This document shows, in pieces, positions 1-11,290 of a DNA stretch of 64,000 nucleotides. Made by a program: the position numbers and the translations under genes. Under the pieces are notes generated by a model that had not been told where the DNA came from, did no database searches, and saw only the letters and a list, made by a program, of their open reading frames with translations. Source of the stretch: Xanthostigma xanthostigma (Eukaryota; Arthropoda; Insecta; Raphidioptera; Raphidiidae); NCBI GenBank assembly GCA_963575645.1, contig OY754466.1, forward strand, positions 47,214,001 to 47,278,000. Direction: 5' to 3'. Positions within the stretch are counted from its first letter, which is position 1, and each line of letters begins with the position of its first letter.

Positions 1-432
1 ATCTTACACGAATTACATTAAAAATAAATAGAAACTAATTATTAATTATTTTTTATATTTTTAGATCCGTTCTGAAGAAGATCCAAATCCGGATCGAAAC
101 GTTAATGTATTAATTATATTTTTTGTTAATATATTGTCTGAAAAATTGGTCGATAATTTTATTTATTGATTTGTTGGTGTATCTTTACAATCAACAACAC
201 AGCACTTCCGATTTGATATAGCTTTTTATCCATTTTATTCAACAATTATCCTCATTAAAATGCACGAATAACATATGACACTAAGGTTTTGGCTTAACCA
301 GAATTAAAAAAAAAACACGAGAGGGCGCAAATGTCGCTTGTTAAAAGATACTTTCCTCGTGTAAAAAAAATATCGTTTCAATCGATTGATTATTTTTGGA
401 GCATAATCGATATAAAATTTTACAATACTTAC

Positions 433-552
433 TTTTCTTATGGAGAAATATGTGTGGTCAGAGTCTGAGGTCATTGTCAAGTCAGATAATTGACAATCCT
501 TTCTGCAATCCAGCACGAGTAAAACTAAAAGAAAGAAGTAATACATCGCCAT
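433..552 (-). CDS. candidate signal-peptide exon of an unidentified gene
   Basis: On the minus strand an ATG at 552 opens a 40-codon stretch. It begins with a short start, a strongly hydrophobic core (YYFFLLVLLVL) and then Cys-containing polar sequence, as in a secretory signal peptide. It ends at a good 5' splice site (AAA|GTAAGT) at about 433. The base run before the ATG (accaagcag) could serve as a 3' splice site. If real, this is an N-terminal exon of a secreted protein whose remaining exons lie to the left, outside the window. No family is recognised and no second exon is visible in the 430 bases left of it, so a chance open frame is quite possible. Confidence 0.3.
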
Positions 553-701
553 CTGCTTGGTGTAAGAAGTATTTACTTCAGCCGTGTAGATTTGAATTGC
601 TTAAAAAAAAACAGTTCCAAAATTATTTTTCAAAATAATTTTATGAATAAAATACAACATTTTTATATAAGTATAAAATATGCACAAAATTTCATATACA
701 G

Positions 702-853
702 TGATATGGTAGCTATGGAAATCATTAATGCTTTACAGAAAATCGTTCCACACAAAATGCATACGAACCTCTCTTCGGCGTCCGGTCTATGTTGCATTTT
801 ATGTGGACCAATTTTCTGTAAAGCATCAATGATTTCCATAACTACCATATCAA
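702..853. repeat. hairpin repeat (about 55-bp inverted arms)
   Basis: The arms around atggaaatcattaatgcttt and its inverted copy ending near 853 face each other across a loop of about 45 bp containing ctcttcggcgtccgg. Because of the symmetry both strands read nearly the same peptide, so the two short open frames here are not genes. A sequence resembling one arm recurs at about 53650-53710, so this is a dispersed family. Confidence 0.6.
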
Positions 854-1021
854 CAACACTCACTATATTCCCAAAACCACTGAACCAATTGTCGTTAATA
901 AGCTAGGTATTTTTGTACAAACCGAAAGATTAAAATCAACACATTTTTACAGAACGATAGGCAATTCTAGACTACTATGAAACTATATACGCCGAAAGTC
1001 ACTTTTTACGTTTTGAATATA

Positions 1022-1452
1022 ATAATAATAATACGTTTAACGTCCGTTTCTCGACATTATGTCATAACAGACGCTATATTCGCACCATTACTATTTTCCA
1101 TCTATCACACTTCCCGTTATTTTCTACAATATTTAAACTTCAACTTAATTAATAGCAATGGGCGAATGAAGGAATTTTTAGGAATTTAGGATAAGATAGG
1201 CAAATTTTGAGCATAGGAGTTTGACAGGTAATCGGCCATGGCCTTGTGAATAAGGAACCATCTCGATATTTATCTGCAAATTATTGAGGGAAACCATAGA
1301 AAACCTCAACAAGATGGCCGGTACAGGAATTACCGTTTCTCGGCGAGAGGCAGTGGGAAAAACTCCCAGCAACATCTGCTCCTGCTGAGATTCGAACCCG
1401 GTACCTCCCGATTGCGAGTCTAGTCCTCTCATTGCTACGCCACCGCGCTCGG
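1022..1452 (-). mobile_element. tRNA-derived SINE, copy 1
   Basis: Read on the minus strand, the head near 1452 has tRNA-like A and B boxes; the B box reads GGTTCGAATC at about 1390-1400. The body runs leftwards and ends in an (AAT)n-type tail at 1021-1033. The element is flanked by a direct repeat of about 17 bp around tttacgttttgaatata, present at about 1005-1021 and again at 1453-1469. This is a target-site duplication expected from LINE-driven insertion. A second copy of the family lies at 5994-6415. The clear flanking repeat suggests a fairly recent insertion. Confidence 0.85.
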
Positions 1453-2264
1453 TTTACGTTTTGAATATAGAACAATGAAAATCTGACCTTGCTTTGACTC
1501 CATCACCATACTTCCTGATTTTTTATTGCATGCCGCAATAATCGGGGTATGCCTGTATACCTATACATATTTATTCTTGGATACAAAATTTTAAATTGAA
1601 AATAAAGGTGACATTTGCTTGGCAGTGCATTTTCCGCCCTAAAACTGCAGATAATGCAAATTAATTTTATTGCATTTTGCCTTCGAGTACATGCACACAG
1701 TAGTTCTTTCCTAGTTCGTCACGAATGTGTTTTTTTTTATTGCGTAAGGTGGTGGACCATTTTGAAATTGAGGACGCCCGTTCTTAATTACTGAAAGTAG
1801 GTTTATACCACAAGTTTATTTAAAAATGTAAATTTAAGTATCAAATTATTCATTGAAATCGTTAAAAAAACGTTTATTAAATTGAGTTGACTTTCTACAG
1901 TTTTTAATTGATTTTCTAATTTTATAATGGTAATAATCCTTGCCCATGTGAATTAACTACTTGTATAAAATGTTTGTTTTATAATACTTTCTAAACGTTG
2001 ATTGTTTCGTCTATTTTATTATTTCTATTTGTTTTGTATTGGCTTTGAAATTATAAATTTGGAATTCTTGATACGTGGATCGCTGTTGTTGTTTTGAAAG
2101 TAGTACAATACTGCCCTAAAAAGGCAAAGGGCAGTAAGTGACATTTGTTGAAAAATGAGTTCATACTGAAACCAACGACAGCAGTAAGTGCTGCAGCAAT
2201 AATTTTATTACATGAAGATTGACTCTATTCAATAAATAGAGTAACTGTGATCCATTGAAGTTAA

Positions 2265-2480
2265 TGATGAGTATTTGGAAAGAATTCCGTGGCATAAAGA
2301 TCGAAAATGAAGCAATACTGAGACTTTTGTAAACTTGCATTTAATACTAACGTTTCGATACGTTTTGTATCATCTTCAGTGTCGTATCGAAACGTTAGTA
2401 TTAAATGCAAGTTTAAAAAAGTCTCAGTATTGCTTCATTTTCGATCCTTATGCCACGGAATTCTTTCCAAATACTCATCA
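2265..2480. repeat. near-perfect 216-bp palindrome
   Basis: Two arms of about 98 bp are almost perfect inverted copies around a loop of about 20 bp at 2363-2383 (gttttgtatcatcttcagtg). Each arm carries the motif atactaacgtttcgatac. It could be a foldback element or an inverted duplication of the end of a larger repeat. A related motif (ctgaagaagatcc...gatcgaaacg) lies at 69-100. Confidence 0.75.
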
Positions 2481-3190
2481 ATAATTTTATTGTCTTTAAA
2501 AAATGTTTCCTCTACATTTTGGTTCCCATAATCTAAAATTCTGGACGGTCAATACATTTTTAGTAAATCTTGATTTAATCAAATTCATAAGTTGGTCACT
2601 TACTGCCTTTTGCCTTTTTACGGCAGAATAAATAAATAACCAGAAGTATAACTCTCTATTATTTGTGACCCATGTGTTCAGTTAATCTGAGATTATATCC
2701 TGAAACGCCCAATGCTTTACCGTCTCGAGTGATGGAAGGTTTACAGCGAATTGTTTCTTACAAGACATTTAATGACTTTATCTATAGGCAATTGTTTTAT
2801 TTCATTTTAAAACTGTGCTTGCTATGTTAAAACAAATCCGTAAATATCAATCAGGTACGCCTACGGAAAAGCAATAAAGTTTCATCCATTACTTGGAAGC
2901 AATTAATCCGTCGGTAGCCACTTAAAAAGCGCCGTTTTCGAGTTATGCTTCTGGTCATTTATTTATTCTGGTGATTAATACGCAGACTATTATAGCGAGA
3001 CCAGGAAAAGTACGCCCGTCGAAAGAATGTGTACAACCTATAGTTTTGCGGACGGATTCCATTTTCCGTCAGGCGTCTTTCCTTGTGGGCTCAAAATGAG
3101 AAAAATTAATCGAGGTGTGCCGTTTTTACTTATATTTACTTTCTTTTACAGATTAGGTTAATAACGTAGAATTTAATTAAATAAAAAAAA

Positions 3191-6100
3191 ATGGAGGAGA
3201 CGCTAAACAAAACACAAAACATATTCAGTCAAATTTACGGTTACTATCTATGGACTCAGTCACTCTCAGGTAAGACATTTTGTTGTTTGGTCTTCGTCTA
3301 AAGGCCGCTGCACACGAGGTTAGTTTTGCAGCTAGAATCACTGCTGGGACTTGGGTTGGCTGCCGTGCAGGCTACGAGGATGGAAATGACGTCATTGCGG
3401 GCTCGCGTGTGAGATCACAAGGTGGCTTTCAAAATTAGACACGGGGCTATTTTTCATGCTTGTTTTGAGCACGAACCAATCAGGAAACAGTATATTGTCA
3501 CCTGGGCGACATGGACAAACGTCCACAAACAAAAATGGCGCCACAGTGTGTGTTCTGTTCAGAGACAATAAACGTTCACGTTTGTTAATATTCGAACTAT
3601 CACTGCGCGGGCACCAAACCCAACTACAAAGCAAGCTTCAATACACGCATCGTGTGAAGCGAACACATAAAAGCCATCAGACAATCCAGTGCTACAGCAC
3701 GCTTGAAATATAGCAAGGAATCTAGCGAGAAAACCAGCTTTGTGGACAGCGGCCTTAACTGGTTAATTTAATGATGGGGCTGTGACATATCCATAACGAC
3801 GAATTTTTATCCACGATCAGCGTTGCCAGTTTTTTTTGCCAAGTCGGGATTTTGGAACTCTTTGAGTGAAAACAGCGGGATTCTTTCGTCGAAAGCGGGA
3901 CATAGAAAAAAAAACGTATACAATCAGAAGTTTTCAAATACCTATTTATCTTTTTATTTGAATTAAAATTACGTTTACGTGACAATAGATAGCAAAAATA
4001 GCCATAGAAAATGTATTTTAATAAAAATATAATATTTTAAATCAGATTTACCCTATCGTTAAATAGTTGAGTCTTATTCGTCTTCAGAATAAAAAAAAAA
4101 AAAAACAGAAATCAAAATCAAAAAAGTTTTATTCATTAGAAAAATATGGCGTTTCAAACAATAGTCTGTGGAGTGAGTGTTACAAATTGCAACTTACAAT
4201 AAGAGAGTAATTATTTATATTCATGATATTTCTGTGAAGATTTAACTTCTTTTAAAATTATCCCCGAGTTATCCCCGAAAAGCGGGACTGAGCCTGTCCC
4301 GCGCGGGATATTTAATTTTGATTTAAAAATCGGGACATCCCGCCAAAATCGGGTCGTCTGGCAACGCTGTTCACGATACATCGCAATAGGCAGTGGCGTA
4401 ACAATAGGGTGGAAGAACGGTCAAAATGCCACGGGCCCCCGGCCGGAAAGGGGTCCTCGACAAGAGATAATCATAATCCTAACATTTATTGGTACAAGAT
4501 TTAGTAGAATTTGCCACATGCCTCAAACGGTATAGTTACGCCACTGGCAGTAAGCCTATTCGAAAAAATTAAATATATAAAAACGCTCTGCTATTAAATT
4601 TAAAATGTGTAACAGATTATTGGTATTTTACAGATTCCAGAACAAGAGGATGGCCTCTAGTAGATTCTCCAATGCCAACATTATTTTATACAGCGATTTA
4701 TTTAGCAATAGTATGGGCCGGGCCTAAATTAATGAAGCATAGAAGTGCTTTCAAGTTAACATGGGCATTAGTTCCGTACAATCTAGCCATGGCGCTACTA
4801 AACGCATACATTGCTATTCAGGTAATTACGATGCTATCATATACTTTTATTCTATACTGAGCGTAGGAATAAAATCGCAATCGAACTATTAAGGGTGCAA
4901 ACATATACTTCTGTCTTTTTTACGCCGTAAGCACTGGCGTATCCAGGAGGGCAAAACAAGCACGAGGGACCCGGCTTAAGAAATTTCTAATTTGCCCCCT
5001 CCTGGTCCAAAAGCTGGATACACCCATGTTAACGTCATAGAAAAAGACAAAGTTTTTGAAACAGGGATACTTTATTCAGATTGAATGCAAGTTCATAAAC
5101 CAATCATATCATCGGAGAAATCAGAAAATTACATCGAAGAAAGAGACGCAGATATATTTTCGATACGCTTTGTTGCGTTCATTCACCGCACATTGAGTAG
5201 ATAGGCAATGATTCATATAGTTAATTAATAGATATATGGGTGCTATTATATGAACCGTCCAGGGTCGGACTAGGCCGGAAGGGCCCGGGTGGCTCCTCAT
5301 AAGCCCAGAGCAAACTGTTTAGCACCATGTAGTGACATCTGTTAGAATTCGCTCAAAGCTATTAGTTCAGAAACAAATCTGGTAGAATTTGCTCAAAGCT
5401 ATTAGTTCAGACGCCGGGCCGCAAACGAAATACATTTTGCAGAATTATATCTATCGCACCCGGGTGAAACCGGGACGGACCCGCTAGTTACTATATATAT
5501 TTTCTAACGAACAAGATGTCTCAGCTTAATTAAGAGGTAAATATGTTTGTTTAATGTGTTCTTTTTTTATTCCAGTTATTCACTGCCTCGACAAGACTGA
5601 GATACAGTTATATTTGTGAACCCTGCAGGCAGGTTAATCATCCAGACGAGTTGCAGGTAAATTATTCATTTATTTTATTCATTTAGTTTAACCGCAGGCG
5701 ACATGTCTTTTCATAAGTCACCACTCCACCTTTGTGATGTTTGCTTTGTGTTCCACGGCGTGACTATACGTCTTGACACACTACAATACAAATTTATACA
5801 TACAAGTAGGTTTCCGTTCCGGCTTCGCTCGGGTAGATTTGGGTTTGGCAATGAAATAATCAAGAGCAACACATTTTCATTATACTGCATCTCTCTTAGT
5901 TTAGCCAGTACGCAAATTCCAGACGAGATTACCGACTTCCTTTACATTTTCCGCTCACTGATCAACTCATTTTCGTTACTCAGGAAGAACTAATAATAAT
6001 AATAATAATGCGTTTAACGTCCGTTTCTCAACTTTATGTCATAACAGACGCCATCAGCACCATTACTATTTTCGATCTATTAATTATCTACACTTCCTGT

Positions 6101-9100
6101 TATTTTCTACATTTTTCAACTCCAACAAATTAATAGCAAAGGACGAATGAACGAATTTTAGACATTGGGATAAGGGAGGCAAATTTTGACCATAGGAGTT
6201 TGACAGGTAATCAGCCATGGCCTTGAATAAGGAACCATCTCGATATTTATCTGGAATTATTGAGGGCAACCTTAACAAGGCCGGTACAGGAATTAACGTT
6301 TCTCGGCGTGAGGCAGCACGAAAAGTGCCAGCCACAACTGTCCCGCCGGGATTCGAACCCGGTACCTCCCGAATGCGAGTCTAGTGCTCTCACCACTACG
6401 CTACACAGCTTGGTCTCAGGAAGAACTAATTTTTTAAACAGTAAACCATTTTCTAAATCAGTAGCTCGTGAGATTATCCTCATCAGATTTTCTTACGGTC
6501 GCGATAATAAAATCACAACCTTGGATTGATTCACTTTTCTAATATCGATTTGATCGAGATTGCATCGCGGATTCTGTTCGCAAGTCGAGCGTTAATATCA
6601 AATTTCGTTCTGCTCTAATTAAGAAACTAGATGAGTGAAATCATTTCATTTTCTTATAAAATAATATTGCATTTGGACAGATTCTTCTGCTAGACATAGG
6701 TATAATCACAACTCGACAATGTAAATAAAAACATGCAAATGCTTGCAAAAAGTTTAACAATCGCAATTTTTTTAAGTCACTCGACGAACGTTTTGACAGA
6801 GCAACCGGGGCCCGCGTCAGGAGCGGAAACCCGAGAGAGCGCAATCAACAACGCGATTATGATTGTTTTATTTGAATATGTCAACCAACAAAATTTTGGG
6901 GGCTCTAAATTAGAATCTTGCCATGGGCGCCGATGATCCAACTACAGCAGTATATAAACCATAGAGACATAGAGTAACTAGAGTACGCTAGTTCGTATGC
7001 TTGCAGTGAAAGTGTCCTCAGTTGAGAGAGAGAACGCTGCAGAAAGCCTAGAAAACCAGATATTTGGTTACCCAAATCAGCATTGTTTTGTATCATTAGT
7101 TACCATAGAGATAAGAAACTGTTCTCGACACGTTCACGGCTCGCTCGCGTACTCCAGTGTAATACCTATCTCTAAAATATAAACTCATCTTCTGGAACAC
7201 AAATACTTGAACTAGTTAACTGCTAAAGATGGATTAATACCCCGAAACGATAGTTGAATGCCTGTAGAACTTTATCAAGCGACTGTGTTCTATTTATTAA
7301 AATATTATTAATTGTTGCAGATAGCAAACGCTGTATGGTGGTATTATTTTTCGAAACTGCTTGAATTTTGCGATACATTCTTCTTCATTCTCAGAAAAAA
7401 ATATCAACAGTTGACATTTTTACACGTTTACCATCATTCAACGATGTTTTCATTATGGTGGATCGGTATCAAATGGGTTCCTAGTGGTTCCAGTAAGTGT
7501 TTAAAATAATGCATTTCGATAATTTCATAAATATCACCCGCAATATTAATGTCTCTCAATGATTTTATGTTTTTTAACTTCTATTTATCAGTTATGCGTC
7601 CATAACACGATTAAAGCTATTAAGAGAATAGGGATTTCTTTTTTTTTTGTACTGACTTTCAATTATTATAACTTAATATTGAAAAAATCCAGGCGGTATT
7701 TCATTTAGATGCATTTGAATTCCTGACTGAATTAAGCATTTTAATTACGGATCACGTATTCAAAGATGGGCTTGAAACTTTGGATTCTTAGATAGATTCC
7801 TAAGGATTCCAAAGGAAAAGCTAATTCGGTTCCTGATTGAAATTCCGTGAACATCTATAGAAGAGTTACCATTGAAGCTTTAATCGTGGTTCTATTTTAA
7901 TGTATTTACAAATGAATTCTTGCGTGCAAAAACTATTTCTTTGATTTATTATTGACATTTGACATCTGGTTGCAGTTAATATGTATATATAGCAAAATGC
8001 ATTTGCCGCACCTCCAAGTTAAATCCCTATAGCATTCTATGAACTCCTCTACTATAATATATGTATTAATAAATAATAATTTCTTATGAATTTAAATAGT
8101 TTTTTTCCTGGATTATCATCAAGATAATATTTACTATAGTAATCGTTATCTGTACGGCTATTCGACTGTTACGAATTCTCTAATCAAATAGAATTTTATA
8201 TATAGAATCAACTAATTAATGTTTTTTGTCTTTGCAGCTTTCCTACCAGCAATGGTCAATTCTGGAATTCATGTCTTGATGTATTCATATTACGGACTTT
8301 CGGCTTTGGGTCCAACAATTACCAAATATCTTTGGTGGAAAAAATACTTAACTATCTTACAATTGGTTAGTTTTCGATTATCATCATCGTTCTAGCTTTA
8401 TCCATCAATTGTAGCTTCGAAGCTACCAGATGCTTGTTAACGATTATGATTTAGACCTTCTTACCAGCAATATATTTTCAAGGGAACCGTTTGGTGTTCT
8501 GGGAGAGGAATTTTCTTCGACGCCCGCACAAAGATAAATATATTGTAGATTGTATATTGTAGAGTCGGCATACATAAATCGACTGGTATACGAGTTTGGA
8601 TTCCTGGGAGCACTAATTCCCAAACACTGAAATGTATACCAAATTCCAATGTTTCCCCTGAGGCGCGCCCTCAACAAAGTTATAGAGAAATTGCAGACAG
8701 CAATTCTCCATGTTTTCACTATACTCGTTCGTGGTCATCTGACGGTTTCGTCCAAAAAACAAAGCATGTTTCCACTCTAATTATTCCTTAAACTAAAAAA
8801 TATAGCAGAAAAACCGAGCGCTGCGTTGATCTTAACTACGAGTTTAATTTGACTCGACTGTTATTCTGTTTCAGATTCAATTCACGTGTGCCTTGATCCT
8901 TGGAATTAACGGTATTCGAACTGGATGTGAATTCCCACTTTGGATGCATTACACTCTGATCATTTACATGATGTCATTCATTGTTCTCTTTGGAAATTTC
9001 TATATTAAAGCGTATATGGAAAAGGTAAAAACCGTAAGTCAGAACTTTTAAAATTATAATGGGACCTGGTTTTAGTGAATTTTTTGGGGCTATTTAGTAT

Positions 9101-9380
9101 GATGCAATAGCCAGATGATAAAATGCTTTTCGTAAATGTTTTGTTTGTCTGACATGTCACTCTAGTCTCGAACATTTTAAACCGATTTTGATGAAAATGT
9201 CTATAATTCTCCATCACCATTTCTAATTAAATTTTACAAATGAAAATCAATATATTCATTTATAATACTTACATCGTAATTAATTTTTAGGGAAAACGAT
9301 CATTTTACGGAGCTCAAATATGCGGTCAGCCTATATACGAAGATATTAATGAAAACGGAATTGTGAAGAAAGTGCAATAA
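3191..9380 (+). CDS. very-long-chain fatty acid elongase (ELOVL family), complete
   Basis: This is an ER-membrane condensing enzyme that adds malonyl-CoA to acyl-CoA in the rate-limiting step of fatty acid elongation. Seven coding exons splice in frame: 3191-3269, 4634-4821, 5576-5656, 7321-7492, 8238-8365, 8875-9024 and 9291-9380. The product is about 295 residues, normal for the family. Visible hallmarks are a GPKLMKHR motif after the first membrane segment, the ASTRLRYSY region, [16 protein letters not shown], the catalytic histidine box HVYHH, and [12 protein letters not shown], with about seven hydrophobic segments. The tail ends KKVQ, a KKxx ER-retrieval signal. The start was chosen because the ATG follows an in-frame-free leader and an upstream acceptor at 3151. 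Exon 6 has two in-frame donors 9 bases apart (after 9024 or 9033). The sequence resembles the ELOVL4/ELOVL7 type of insects. Substrate chain length cannot be read from sequence. Introns 1 and 2 are full of transposons. Confidence 0.95.
3301..3756. mobile_element. MITE in ELOVL intron 1
   Basis: The ends are inverted copies: aaggccgctgcacac on the left and the complement of gtggacagcggcctt on the right. There is no transposase. The superfamily is not clear because the target duplication is ambiguous. Confidence 0.55.
3818..4369. mobile_element. non-autonomous hAT element in ELOVL intron 1
   Basis: The terminal inverted repeats begin CAGCGTTGCCAG at both ends. Flanking 8-mers are tccacgat (3810-3817) and ttcacgat (4370-4377), 7 of 8 identical, as expected for the 8-bp target duplication of hAT transposons. 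It is about 552 bp with no transposase. A related end (agggttgccagg) is seen at 59135-59528. Confidence 0.8.
4391..4546. mobile_element. short hAT-like MITE in ELOVL intron 1
   Basis: The inverted ends are CAGTGGCGTAAC on both sides, 156 bp apart. Flanking 8-mers gcaatagg and gcagtaag agree at 6 of 8 positions. The interior has GC-rich cccccggccgg and no coding capacity. Confidence 0.65.
4831..5235. repeat. dispersed repeat L, copy 1, in ELOVL intron 2
   Basis: This block, containing cactggcgtatccaggaggg and gaatgcaagttcataaacca, recurs in opposite orientation at 46346-46738 inside a HERC2 intron with matching order over about 400 bp. It has no coding capacity. It starts only about 10 bases after the ELOVL exon 2 donor. 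Superfamily unknown. Confidence 0.7.
5341..5410. repeat. short tandem duplication
   Basis: The stretch aattcgctcaaagctattag is present twice in tandem with a period of about 40 bp, within a larger GC-rich repeat (about 5260-5490) that resembles a hAT MITE but whose ends I could not fix. Confidence 0.5.
5994..6415 (-). mobile_element. tRNA-derived SINE, copy 2
   Basis: Same family as 1022-1452. On the minus strand the head (6415 downwards) reads TAGCGTAGTGGTGAGAGC (A box) followed by GGGTTCGAATCCC (B box). The left end is a run of TAA/AAT triplets. A direct repeat caggaagaactaa flanks it at 5981-5993 and 6417-6429. It lies in ELOVL intron 3. Confidence 0.88.
6957..7183 (+). repeat. dispersed repeat P, uninterrupted copy
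   Basis: It starts aaaccatagagacatagagt and contains ctagttcgtatgcttgc and agtgtcctcagttgagag. The same element lies reversed at 33664-34378, where a hAT element has landed inside it. It is in ELOVL intron 3 and has no coding content. Confidence 0.7.
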
Positions 9381-9408
9381 TCAAAAAATATACTAAAAGT
9401 GATATTAG

Positions 9409-9414
9409 AATAAA
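9409..9414 (+). terminator. poly(A) signal candidate of ELOVL
   Basis: AATAAA lies about 30 bases after the ELOVL stop codon. It is the first canonical signal downstream, although that is close to the stop. Confidence 0.4.
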
Positions 9415-9851
9415 TAATATGCGATATTCTATAAACAATAAGATATACAGGGTATTCGATAAACACCTTATCATACGATCGTACATTAGGTACCTAGAAA
9501 AAAATAACATATATGTTAAAAATGCCATAGCATACCGAGTAAGTGAACTATGTCTAACTTTAATGGCAGACCAACGTTAAAATTTTAAATTCAACAATTT
9601 AGACAAGTGTAAATTAAATGCCCTGTATATATAGTTTTATTACAGAATCTGTTTATATACGGAAAAATGAAGACACATCCGGCAAAAAGGGCCTATTAAC
9701 AATTATCATACAACCTATATGTTTGCTAAGCTATAAATTAAAAAAAGAATTTGATCCCTTCTTCTATGCTTTTTCTGGGTATGTGAGACATTCGCGAAAT
9801 GAAATTTACTTGATTTTGTCACCTCGTCTAATACGTCTTGTCACTTTCAAG

Positions 9852-10120
9852 CAGGGCCGTACCCAGGATTTTTGTAAGAGGGGGGTTTTAATAAGTTATA
9901 AGTATACCATCAGATAACATATGATGGTATTACTGATAACTGAATTATCTAAATGTCGCTATAGTAGTTTGAACATACATACTGACAGAGCCAGTGTAAA
10001 TATACGTAATTGTTGGCATACTTTCTCACTTGCATCTTTTATTAGAAAAATTATATATAGCTTTGGAGTTTCATGGGGGGGGGGTTAACCCCTCTAACCT
10101 CCCCCCTGGGTACGGCCCTG
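9852..10120. mobile_element. hAT-like MITE downstream of ELOVL
   Basis: The terminal inverted repeats read CAGGGCCGTACCCAGG on both ends. Flanking 8-mers are ctttcaag (9844-9851) and cttttaag (10121-10128), 7 of 8 identical. It is 269 bp with no transposase. Confidence 0.8.
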
Positions 10121-10955
10121 CTTTTAAGAGATTTCAAGCGGTGGATATGAATTTTAACCGGTCTTCCATCCATTACATTTACCTTTTGGTGAGAGAAGCT
10201 CAATTAAACGAGACATAAAGAATGCTCTTAGAGAAAATCGATAAACTCAAATCTAGTAGTATTATAGTTATGTGATAATTACAGCAATATAATTAATAAA
10301 ACTAGGTTTATTTTATACTTTTTATTTAGGAGGTGGTCTACGAAATCGTCTAAATCGAAATACGTAAATTTTCCGTACATATGATAGATTCTGTAATTGA
10401 TAATGGATTATACAGCTGAAAAAAATAAGTCAATTTAATAGCAATTTATCAACTTAGTGGTATGGAATAAAGTGTAAATGATTTTGACAAAGTGCAAACA
10501 AGTTTCGTTAAGCAATGTTTAAAAATTAAGATTTTATATTTTTTTGGATAGGTGAAGTAACAATTCTTCATATTATATGAATTTGTTTCACGTTACTGAT
10601 CTAGTGTTGAAATGGACTAATGGTTTAAGTTGATGTAAAATGATTATAAAAGACAACGGCTGTCTGTCTGTCTCGAAAACTATCCAATCGATTTTTATAT
10701 GGGATTTTCTGGAATATGTCGCAGAATATTTGGAAAGATAGACTATAGGCCTATTGCGTTTCATCTGTGGCGTCGCTATTTTGGATGTAAAACAACATTA
10801 TGATTATGATTTGAAGAAACTTGTGTACCAAGGCCCCTACACTCATCCACATAGTAACGCGAACCAAGTTGATATAACTAATAGTTTGATTCGGCTGTTA
10901 CTTGATGTAAATGAATGCGTTATACATTTTAAATTATAAATAAAACATAACGTTT

Positions 10956-11290
10956 TCACTTATTAACAGTTAAGAACTTTATTTTGTAACAATTGTTTCG
11001 TACAACACAATGACTCCGACAGACAAGAATCATTGTCCGATAAAGCCACTGTATCGTTGACAAATTTTGAAGTGGTTCTGAACTGCTGAAGCATCGATCG
11101 GCAATACAGAACTCTTCGAACACAACTTCTTGTTTGTTGGCCAGCATCTCGGATAATTTGGACTGTTTAAATTTGGTTTTCGCAGCTCTAGACTTTCTAT
11201 AACTAAGTTCAAACACTCCAAAGAATCTGACAATTCGACTAACAAGCGTTTGTTTTCCGAAGAGTTCTGCATTGCCAACAGACAACTCAT
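10956..11290 (-). pseudogene. decayed coding-like sequence, unidentified
   Basis: On the minus strand three overlapping frames each carry a stretch with protein-like composition. One reads SSENKRLLVELSDSLECLNL, a second KQSKLSEMLANKQEVVFEEF, and a third ends in TVALSDNDSCLSESL. No single frame covers the block, the base composition is richer in G and C than its surroundings, and no splice sites separate the frames. This fits a frameshifted processed copy of a host gene or part of a transposon. I do not recognise the protein. Confidence 0.3.

Larger units (their letters stand above)
1..3150. other. gene-poor left flank
   Basis: Apart from the signal-peptide candidate, the hairpin, the SINE and the palindrome listed separately, this AT-rich stretch contains no coding sequence I can support. 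A 3' splice site (cttttacag) at about 3151 suggests that the ELOVL start codon lies in an exon beginning at 3152, so one or more 5' untranslated exons of ELOVL may lie in this region. I could not locate them. Confidence 0.5.

Noticed and set aside
6733-7182. Short plus-strand open frames in ELOVL intron 3
   Set aside because: They overlap repeat P and have no recognisable domain.
9618-9917. Plus-strand open frame of 99 residues after ELOVL
   Set aside because: It runs into the hAT-like MITE at 9852 and shows no domain. AT-rich chance frame.
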